NCBI GenBank assembly: GCA_018267875.1
Contig: JAFDXP010000044.1
Location: forward strand, 1 to 36,953
Length of the DNA: 36,953 nt
Source of the DNA: Bacteroidota bacterium
Lineage (GTDB): Bacteria > Bacteroidota > Bacteroidia > Chitinophagales > Chitinophagaceae
Reading direction: 5' to 3'
The number at the start of each line of letters is the position of its first letter. Position 1 is the stretch's first letter. The translations under genes and the position numbers were made by a program. Shown piece after piece: positions 30,908-36,953 of the stretch. The notes below the pieces were generated by a model. The model made no database searches, was not told the origin of the DNA, and saw nothing but the letters and a program-made list of their open reading frames with translations.

Positions 30908-31680
30908 AAATACCGTTTCAACAAGCGTAATTGATGCGTTCTTCTACGCAACTCTGTACTAATAATGCCTGCCGGGTCTATCTTATCAATCACCACTTTC
31001 CCTGATTCTCCCGTTGCATGAATAATCGTATCGTTTGAAAGCAACAAGCCTACATGTGTAATCTTCTCTTCTGCATTATCAAAAAAAGCAAGATCGCCAC
31101 ATTGACCACTTTGTAAAAATACGATAGTCTCTCCTACTGCTGCTTGCTGCCAAGCATCGCGAGGAAGCTGTTTGCCGCACAACTTGAAAACCATTTGTGT
31201 AAAGCCGGAACAATCAATGCCGGCAACCGATCGCCCTCCCCATAGATAAGGAGTATAAAGAAACTTTAAAGCATAAAACCGAATTAGTTGTTCATCCATT
31301 TTCAGTGCTGAAAATCTGCCTTTCACCCCTTTAAAGGATCCGGTATCAGAACCTTTGACAATGTTGGTTTTTCGAATATCCGAACCTAAAGGCACCCACA
31401 AATCCACATTGGGGAAAACAAAAAAATCCTTCATGCCTTGCGATATGTATTTTGCCTCCTTTCTAAATTCAGTTTTAGAAATATGGGTCAACTGCATGAC
31501 TTTACACCATCCTTCATACTCATCCCACACGCATCTTACCTTTGCCCATCCATCTTGATTCAACTCTAAAATTTCTACCCTTTCACCCCATAAAAGTTGA
31601 CTTACTTGCTCAGCCTGATGAGCCGGTCTCTGGCGCATTGCAGCAATAGAAACACTGCAAAAGGCGTATGACAAAACCAT
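30904..31680 (-). CDS. NlpC/P60 cysteine peptidase with SH3-like domain
   Basis: C40-family peptidase, 258 aa, expected to cleave peptidoglycan peptides (D-Glu/meso-DAP bonds, YkfC-like). An N-terminal SH3-like region (AAMRQRPAHQAEQVSQLLWG, GWAKVRCVWDEYEGWC) precedes the NlpC/P60 domain with catalytic C157 in GIDCSGF and H209 in THVGLL. No signal peptide is evident, so it may act on imported muropeptides in the cytoplasm. The ATG at 31680 is preferred to a TTG at 31686. Tail-to-tail overlap with the previous gene leaves no room for a terminator. Confidence 0.92.
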   Translation of the reverse strand: MVLSYAFCSVSIAAMRQRPAHQAEQVSQLLWGERVEILELNQDGWAKVRCVWDEYEGWCKVMQLTHISKTEFRKEAKYISQGMKDFFVFPNVDLWVPLGSDIRKTNIVKGSDTGSFKGVKGRFSALKMDEQLIRFYALKFLYTPYLWGGRSVAGIDCSGFTQMVFKLCGKQLPRDAWQQAAVGETIVFLQSGQCGDLAFFDNAEEKITHVGLLLSNDTIIHATGESGKVVIDKIDPAGIISTELRRRTHQLRLLKRYF

Positions 31681-31876
31681 GCACAAATATTTTTAATGAT
31701 GCGCAAGTTAGCAAACCTCCATTCCTAAACTCATTATTTCGTACTACTGCAACCAATTTCTTTTCTTAATTTAGCGCACAATAACCATACCTAACCCCAA
31801 AACATTTTGACGCTGTTTTAAGGCGGATGGAACGAACATCAATTATTTAAAAGACCACAAAAGCATTACACACATT

Positions 31877-33448
31877 ATGGGTACCATCATCGCTGCCGCG
31901 ATTGCCGTGGCGGCTATTTTAATAGGAATTTTTCTTGGAAAAATCATTTTTGCTAAAAACACTCAAAAACAAATTGAAGATGCCGAACAAAATGCCAGAA
32001 AAATCACGGAAGATGCAAAAGCACATGCAGAAACCATAAAAGAGAAAAAAATTCTCGAAGCTAAAGAGCAATTTTTACAACTGAAAAGCGACCATGAAAA
32101 AGAAACCTTAATTAGAAATCAAAAGATTTCGGAAGCCGAGCATAGACTTAAACAACAACAGCAAAGCTGGAACGACAAAAATGCCAATCTGCAAAAGCAA
32201 GTCAATGAAAACGAGCAGCTTAAGCAAAACTTGGACAAACAAATTCAAGTGGTTAATATCAAGCGTACTGAGCTTGAAAAGCACCAAGAAGAACATATTC
32301 GTCGATTAGAAAAAGTGGCTAATCTCAGTGCCGAAGAAGCAAAAGCTGAATTGGTCGAATTGGTCAAAGAAGAGGCACGTACCAAAGCCATGGCTCATGT
32401 GAAAGAAATCATGGAAGAGGCAAAGGTGAATGCAACCAAAGAAGCCAAGAAGATAGTTATTCAAACAATTCAACGCACTGCTGCCGAACAAACCATTGAA
32501 AATGCCATAACCGTCTTTAACCTTGAAAGTGATGAACTAAAAGGTCAAATTATTGGGCGGGAAGGAAGAAACATTCGCGCTTTGGAAGCTGCAACCGGTG
32601 TTGATTTAGTGATTGATGACACCCCTGAAGCAATCGTATTAAGCTGTTTTGATCCGCTTCGTCGCGAAGTAGCACGCTTATCGCTGCAACGTTTGGTGCA
32701 AGACGGACGAATTCACCCTGCTCGTATTGAAGAAGTGGTTGAAAAAACACGCAAACAATTGGAAGAGCAAATCATGGAGATTGGTGAAAGGACCATCATT
32801 GAATTGGGTATTCATGGATTGCATAAAGATTTAGTACGCATGATTGGTAAAATGCGTTTCCGATCTTCTTATGGACAAAACCTCTTAATGCACTCAAAAG
32901 AAACTGCAAACCTTTGTGGCATTATGGCTGCCGAATTAGGCTTAGGACAAAAAGTGGTAAAACTTGCAAAACGTGCCGGATTATTGCATGATATTGGCAA
33001 GGTGCCTGATGAAGAAACCGAATTGAGCCACGCCCTGTTAGGAGCTAAATTAGCTGAAAAGAGTGGAGAACATCCGGCCGTAATCAATGCCATTGGCGCA
33101 CACCATGATGAAATGGAAATGAGCTTTATCATCTCCCCAATTGTGCAAGCTTGTGATGCCATTAGCGGTGCAAGACCCGGTGCTCGTAGAGAAATGATGC
33201 AAAGCTATTTGCAACGTATAAAAGACTTAGAAAACTTAGCAACCGCCTATAATGGAGTAGAAAAAGCTTACGCCATTCAAGCCGGACGTGAGCTTAGGGT
33301 TATTGTAGAAGCGGAAAAAGTTTCAGATGCTGAAAGCGATCGCCTTTCATTTGAAATTGCCGACAAAATCCAGAAAGAGATGCAATACCCAGGTCAAATA
33401 AAAGTAACCGTGATCCGTGAGTTAAGAGCCGTAAATATTGCCCGATAA
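31877..33448 (+). CDS. rny: Ribonuclease Y
   Basis: Membrane-anchored endoribonuclease of mRNA decay, 523 aa. Order: N-terminal membrane helix ([18 protein letters not shown]), long charged coiled coil (about 25-200), KH domain with [17 protein letters not shown], and HD domain with [11 protein letters not shown] and AGLLHDIGK (HD near 371-377). Length and order are those of RNase Y. A weak -7 box (TAATTTAG, 31767-31774) implies a leader of about 100 nt. Confidence 0.97.
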   Translation: MGTIIAAAIAVAAILIGIFLGKIIFAKNTQKQIEDAEQNARKITEDAKAHAETIKEKKILEAKEQFLQLKSDHEKETLIRNQKISEAEHRLKQQQQSWNDKNANLQKQVNENEQLKQNLDKQIQVVNIKRTELEKHQEEHIRRLEKVANLSAEEAKAELVELVKEEARTKAMAHVKEIMEEAKVNATKEAKKIVIQTIQRTAAEQTIENAITVFNLESDELKGQIIGREGRNIRALEAATGVDLVIDDTPEAIVLSCFDPLRREVARLSLQRLVQDGRIHPARIEEVVEKTRKQLEEQIMEIGERTIIELGIHGLHKDLVRMIGKMRFRSSYGQNLLMHSKETANLCGIMAAELGLGQKVVKLAKRAGLLHDIGKVPDEETELSHALLGAKLAEKSGEHPAVINAIGAHHDEMEMSFIISPIVQACDAISGARPGARREMMQSYLQRIKDLENLATAYNGVEKAYAIQAGRELRVIVEAEKVSDAESDRLSFEIADKIQKEMQYPGQIKVTVIRELRAVNIAR

Positions 33449-33489
33449 CAAACTAAAATTTTAGTTGCCTTCATTTACACCATCAACGA

Positions 33490-33990
33490 ATGCTTCAGAC
33501 TACCATCAACGAACAACGAACAATTTCTGTTTCTCCATCCGGAAACCAATGGCTACTTAATGAAAGTGAAGTTTCCTTTGATATGCAGCCCTTACCCAAT
33601 GGATTAATCAGCATCCTGTATAACGAAAATAGCTTTACTGCATTAGTAGAAAAAATTGATCGAAAAACAAAAACATTATGGCTAAACATTAACGGGCAAA
33701 CCTATTCTGTAACAATCAAAGAAGAAATTGATCAATTGCTGAGCAAGATGGGATTAGACCTGAAGTCCATGCAAAAAACAGAACCCGTGAAAGCACCCAT
33801 GCCCGGCATGATTTTGAAAGTATTGGTAGAACCCGGGCAGTTTATCAAAAAGGGAGATGCCCTCATCATCTTGGAAGCTATGAAAATGGAAAACATTTTA
33901 AAATCAACTTCTGATGCAACCGTTAAAACAGTACGCATTACCGAAAAAACAGCGGTTGAAAAAGGAGCTATTTTAATTGAACTTGAATAA
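33490..33990 (+). CDS. Biotin/lipoyl carrier protein (biotin carboxyl carrier type)
   Basis: A 166-residue protein with a C-terminal biotinyl domain: VKAPMPGMILKVLVEPGQ and the biotinylation site EAMKME (K132). The N-terminal 90 residues form a strand-rich region seen in stand-alone biotin subunits of acyl-CoA carboxylases (FDMQPLPNGLISILYNENSF). It would carry CO2 for a propionyl-, acetyl- or methylcrotonyl-CoA carboxylase whose other subunits are outside the window. It lies 41 nt after rny and 18 nt before the DUF4476 gene. Confidence 0.88.
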   Translation: MLQTTINEQRTISVSPSGNQWLLNESEVSFDMQPLPNGLISILYNENSFTALVEKIDRKTKTLWLNINGQTYSVTIKEEIDQLLSKMGLDLKSMQKTEPVKAPMPGMILKVLVEPGQFIKKGDALIILEAMKMENILKSTSDATVKTVRITEKTAVEKGAILIELE

Positions 33991-34008
33991 ATCAACAACC
34001 CCAGCCTG

Positions 34009-35115
34009 ATGCCTCGTTTGATAAGCCTGTTTATCTGGAGTTTCTTGTTCGTTTGCAGTGCTTTTTCTGTGCAGGCACAACGATGGTCTTATGTATATAT
34101 TCAAGGTGATAAGCAAACACCTTTCTACGTAAAATTAGAAGGCGAAATGCTACCTCGTTACAGCAAAAACTACTATATCCTGCCACAGTTGGAAGCCGGG
34201 CCTATACATGTACAAATCTTGTTTCAACAAAATGAATATCCGGTACAAAATTTCACAGTATTGGTTCCTGAAAACGGCTCTCGCGGCTTTTTGTTAACCC
34301 GCAAAGAAAATACGTTTTCTCTGTATGATATTCAACAACGATTCTATCTTTTTCCGGGGGAAGAAGGTGAAGATCATTTACCTGAAATGATAACCATTGC
34401 TTCCAAACCCAAAAACACATCATCTACAAAGCAAACTGAAGTTCAAGACACAGTCGCTCCCACTAATCAACCTAAGTTTTTGGACAATGTGGTTTTAGAT
34501 AATGTACATGCTGTTCAAAGTGCTGAAGCTAACAACGAATCGACAATTCAACCCAATAAAGAATCTGAAAAGACAGCCTCAATTCCCCCTCCGATATCTG
34601 AAACACCTAATAGGCCTACACCCGCTCAAGAACAGCCAGCAGTTGCACTTCCTACCACAGATACCCAACCCATAACAACACCAAAAGTCAAGCAAAAGCC
34701 TTTCAACATTGCAGAAGAACAAACCGTTGAGGAAGCCGCTCGTACAAATCCAGAAGCGGAAACTCCCATCGAAACTCAACCTGTTCCTGCAACTACACAA
34801 CCTATTCCCACCACCAACCCACAATGCCCCAATCCTTTGGATGACGAGGCTTTTGACAAATTATTTGCAGCCGTTCGAACTAAAAGTGATGATGAAAAAC
34901 GAGCTGCTTTTTTAATGAAGAAGGCAGAGCAAAATTGTTTTTCTTCTCGTCAGGCATTTTTTTTAGCCAAAGAAATGCAACCTGAATCAATGCGTTATTC
35001 GTTCCTTAAAAAAGCCTATCCACGTATCACCGATCAACAAAATTTTCCGGCATTAGAAGGCTATCTTTTTCAGTCCTTAGAATGGAAAAGTTACTTCCGC
35101 CTAATTTATCAATAA
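34009..35115 (+). CDS. Secreted DUF4476 protein with Pro/Thr/Gln-rich linker
   Basis: A 368-residue protein with a signal peptide (LFVCSAFSVQAQ). Three parts: an N-terminal strand-rich domain (about 25-125) like the PEGA-like regions of such proteins, a disordered linker rich in P, T, Q and E (about 130-280), and a C-terminal helical DUF4476 domain beginning CPNPLDDEAFDKLFAAVRTK. DUF4476 is widespread in Bacteroidota and has no known function. The following lipoprotein starts 1 nt after its stop. Confidence 0.85.
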   Translation: MPRLISLFIWSFLFVCSAFSVQAQRWSYVYIQGDKQTPFYVKLEGEMLPRYSKNYYILPQLEAGPIHVQILFQQNEYPVQNFTVLVPENGSRGFLLTRKENTFSLYDIQQRFYLFPGEEGEDHLPEMITIASKPKNTSSTKQTEVQDTVAPTNQPKFLDNVVLDNVHAVQSAEANNESTIQPNKESEKTASIPPPISETPNRPTPAQEQPAVALPTTDTQPITTPKVKQKPFNIAEEQTVEEAARTNPEAETPIETQPVPATTQPIPTTNPQCPNPLDDEAFDKLFAAVRTKSDDEKRAAFLMKKAEQNCFSSRQAFFLAKEMQPESMRYSFLKKAYPRITDQQNFPALEGYLFQSLEWKSYFRLIYQ

Positions 35116-35116
35116 C

Positions 35117-35644
35117 ATGAACACCAAATTTCTTTTCGCACTAACCCTAACTTCAATTTTATTCTTTTCCTGCAAATCTTCTAAAGAAAAGTTGATTACC
35201 CGTAAGTGGCAAGCTGCAAGAATTGAAAGCCCTGAATTAGATCAACAAATTGCTTCTTCTCGAATCTTTTTTGATACCGTTGGAAAAAGTACAGATGCCG
35301 CAACTAACGAGCAGTTATACGGTGCACGTAATATGGATAGCTTGCGTGTAGAACTCAAAAGTCAATTAGACAGCTTTGTAGCTATGCAACAACAAACCAT
35401 GTTGCACACTTGGCTCAATTTTTTTAAAAATGGAACCGTAGCAGTTTCTTTCAATACTCCGGTAGATACGGTAAAATGGTATTTTGATGATGATGGAAAC
35501 CTGATGTTAGATGAAATGCAACAGAAAGGAGTTGGAGATAAAATAAAAATGGAAGTACTCAACCTATCAGATACTATATTGCAACTACGCTTCACGGAAA
35601 ACGGATTCAGCAGCACTGCTTTTTTTCATCCCGCCACTCCTTAA
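35117..35644 (+). CDS. Lipocalin-like lipoprotein
   Basis: A 175-residue lipoprotein (lipobox ILFFSC, C19). The mature part starts KLITRKWQAARIESPELDQQ, the typical first strand of lipocalin-like lipoproteins in this phylum, and later has FFKNGTVAVSF and VKWYFDDDGNLML. It is translationally adjacent to the DUF4476 gene. Function unknown. Confidence 0.82.
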   Translation: MNTKFLFALTLTSILFFSCKSSKEKLITRKWQAARIESPELDQQIASSRIFFDTVGKSTDAATNEQLYGARNMDSLRVELKSQLDSFVAMQQQTMLHTWLNFFKNGTVAVSFNTPVDTVKWYFDDDGNLMLDEMQQKGVGDKIKMEVLNLSDTILQLRFTENGFSSTAFFHPATP

Positions 35645-35679
35645 TTCACAACAAAACAATCTTAAAGATAGGGGTCAAC

Positions 35680-35710
35680 TTTGCCAAATGCCTCTTGCCA
35701 CCTATCTTTG
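35680..35710 (+). promoter_or_regulatory. pdhB promoter (TTTG-N19-TATCTTTG)
   Basis: TTTG (35680-35683), a 19-nt spacer and TATCTTTG (35703-35710), an exact consensus promoter. Predicted start near 35717, giving a leader of about 25 nt before pdhB. Confidence 0.75.
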
Positions 35711-35741
35711 ACCTTTTAAAATAAAACTCAAACTACAGTAC

Positions 35742-36728
35742 ATGCGAACCATACCTTTTCGTCAAGCACTACGCGAAGCAATGGAAGAAGAAATGCGTCG
35801 TGATGACCGCGTTTTTTTAATGGGCGAAGAAGTAGCACAATATAACGGAGCCTACAAAGTAAGTCAAGGGATGTTGGACGAATTTGGACCACGGCGCATT
35901 ATTGATACACCTATTGCCGAACTTGGCTTTGCCGCTATTGGCGTGGGTGCTGCCATGAATGGCACTCGCCCAATTATTGAGTTTATGACTTGGAATTTTG
36001 CTGTATTGCCGCTTGATCAGATTTTAAACCATGCAGCAAAAACACTGTCAATGAGTGGTGGGCATTTTACTTGCCCTATTGTTTTTCGTGGGCCAAACGG
36101 ATCAGCCGGACAATTGGGAGCACAACACTCTCAAGCTTTTGAAAGCATGTATGCTAACATGCCGGGCTTAAAAGTTATTTCCGTATCCAATCCTTATGAT
36201 GCAAAAGGATTGCTGAAAGCAGCTATTCGTGATGAAAATCCCATTGTGTTTATGGAAAGTGAAGTTATGTATGGTGATGTTGGCGAAGTGCCTGAGGAAG
36301 AATATATCCTACCGATTGGCAAAGCCGATATTAAGCGAACCGGTAATGACGTAACCCTTGTATCATACAACAAAACGATGAAAGTAGCGTTGGCTGCAGC
36401 CGATGAACTTTCCAAAGAAGGAATTAATGCTGAAGTAATAGACTTGAGAACGATTCGCCCACTTGATTGGTACACCATTTTGGATAGTGTCAAAAAAACC
36501 AATCGCTTGGTGATTGTTGAAGAACAATGGCCATTTGGGTCGGTTGGGTCTGAAATTGCTTATCGCATCCAAAAAGAAGGATTTGATTATTTAGATGCAC
36601 CTGTTCGTAGAATTGCCTCCGCAGATGCCAATATGCACTATGCGCCTAATTTAGTAGCCGCCTACCTGCCTAATATTGAACAAACCGTAAAAACGGTGAA
36701 AGAGGTGATGTATGCAATAGGTCGTTAA
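35742..36728 (+). CDS. pdhB: Pyruvate dehydrogenase E1 component, beta subunit
   Basis: Beta subunit of the thiamine-diphosphate E1 enzyme, 328 aa. Motifs include the conserved MRRDDRVFLMGEEVAQYNGA (with the ThDP-activating glutamate region), DTPIAELGFAAIGVG, FMTWNFAVLPLDQI, RGPNGSAGQLGAQHSQ and VIDLRTIRPLD. GAYKVSQGM and overall similarity favour pyruvate over branched-chain substrates. The E1 alpha, E2 and E3 genes are not adjacent. Strong promoter upstream and strong hairpin downstream suggest a single-gene unit. Confidence 0.95.
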   Translation: MRTIPFRQALREAMEEEMRRDDRVFLMGEEVAQYNGAYKVSQGMLDEFGPRRIIDTPIAELGFAAIGVGAAMNGTRPIIEFMTWNFAVLPLDQILNHAAKTLSMSGGHFTCPIVFRGPNGSAGQLGAQHSQAFESMYANMPGLKVISVSNPYDAKGLLKAAIRDENPIVFMESEVMYGDVGEVPEEEYILPIGKADIKRTGNDVTLVSYNKTMKVALAAADELSKEGINAEVIDLRTIRPLDWYTILDSVKKTNRLVIVEEQWPFGSVGSEIAYRIQKEGFDYLDAPVRRIASADANMHYAPNLVAAYLPNIEQTVKTVKEVMYAIGR

Positions 36729-36729
36729 A

Positions 36730-36765
36730 ATTAAACCGGAAGACTTTGAATCCTTCCGGTTTAAT
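36730..36765. terminator. Bidirectional terminator between pdhB and the convergent T9SS cargo gene
   Basis: A perfect 13-bp stem, ATTAAACCGGAAG (36730-36742) with CTTCCGGTTTAAT (36753-36765), with a 10-nt loop. A/T-rich tracts flank both sides, so it can serve both genes. Confidence 0.9.
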
Positions 36766-36800
36766 AATTTCATATATAAATTAAAAGCAACTCTCCCCCA

Positions 36801-36953
36801 TCACTCCTTCAAAAACCGAATGGTTTGTTCGCCTATTTTGAGCAGATATGCACCGGAGGATAAGGTTTTGATGTCTATCTCACCGTTGGAATCTGTGTTG
36901 CCTTGCAGCACCGTTTTGCCACTTATATCATACACCATAAACCTCCCACTTGG
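36801..36953 (-). CDS. 3' end of a secreted protein with a type IX secretion C-terminal sorting domain
   Basis: A leftward frame enters from the window edge and stops at TGA (36803-36801), giving the last 50 residues. They show the T9SS type A sorting-domain pattern: PSGRFMVYDISGKTVLQG, then LSSGAYLLKIGEQTIRFLKE before the stop (compare V.D..G......... L..G.Y......... .K.). The full protein would be exported by Sec and then across the outer membrane by T9SS. Its catalytic or binding domains lie outside the window. Confidence 0.88.
   Translation of the reverse strand, partial: PSGRFMVYDISGKTVLQGNTDSNGEIDIKTLSSGAYLLKIGEQTIRFLKE

Noticed and set aside
1..36953. Mobile element, prophage or defence island
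   Set aside because: I found no transposase, integrase, terminal inverted repeats, phage structural gene, restriction-modification or toxin-antitoxin signature. Gene content is chromosomal throughout.

Overview
The window looks like ordinary chromosomal DNA of a Bacteroidota bacterium, probably of a Chitinophagales/Sphingobacteriales-like lineage. The evidence is: AT-rich sequence; many promoters with the Bacteroidota -7 box TAnnTTTG, often with a TTTG/TTG box about 18-20 nt upstream; few Shine-Dalgarno sequences; a type IX secretion C-terminal sorting domain at the right edge; and families typical of the phylum (DUF4476, lipocalin-like lipoproteins, NlpC/P60 peptidases with an SH3 domain). 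I see no transposase, integrase, phage gene, CRISPR array, rRNA or tRNA.

Layout. 1-1.5 kb: a partial leftward gene whose 5' end lies beside a run of 10 G/C, then an acyl-CoA dehydrogenase. 1.6-6.3 kb: a rightward cytochrome-c-type nitric oxide reductase operon, norC-norB-norQ-norD, behind a promoter carrying two perfect TGAC-N4-GTCA dyads. 6.5-7.2 kb: ferredoxin plus iscX. 7.2-8.4 kb: a small lipoprotein and an outer-membrane protein, leftward. 8.6-14.3 kb: nine tightly packed leftward genes (SDR, thioesterase, cinA, aroK, DUF423, polysaccharide deacetylase, LolA-like, lipoprotein, FabZ-like), probably one operon. 14.4-21.8 kb: further leftward genes, including an RfbH/ColD-like sugar dehydratase homologue with His in place of the PLP lysine, an EGF-like lipoprotein, thiL, suhB, tolC and several unknowns. 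21.9-24.1 kb: a rightward pair of Fe-S proteins (NarI-like membrane subunit and CCG-domain subunit). 24.2-26.0 kb: serine hydrolase and ACP phosphodiesterase. 26.2-29.4 kb: lipoprotein, thrS, infC. 29.4-29.8 kb: a gene-free stretch with promoters, stacked terminator-like hairpins and a duplicated 62-nt structured element. 29.8-36.7 kb: a repeat-built secreted protein, an NlpC/P60 peptidase, rny, a biotin-carrier protein, a DUF4476 protein, a lipoprotein and pdhB. 36.8 kb to the end: the 3' end of a T9SS cargo gene.

How it fits together. The nor operon is a complete minimal NO-detoxifying or denitrification module (catalytic NorB, cytochrome NorC, assembly AAA+/VWA pair NorQ/NorD), with a promoter architecture expected for activation by a CRP/FNR-family NO sensor. 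The acyl-CoA dehydrogenase and the NarI/CCG Fe-S pair could both serve beta-oxidation electron flow to quinone, but they are 20 kb apart and the link is inferred. The most novel-looking element is the duplicated RNA-like unit after infC. Its two copies share 56 of 62 positions and every substitution in the 9-bp hairpin keeps pairing. Copy 2 has an exact -7 box just upstream, and the hairpin is followed by a U-tract. It could be a tandem small-RNA locus or an attenuating leader of the next gene.
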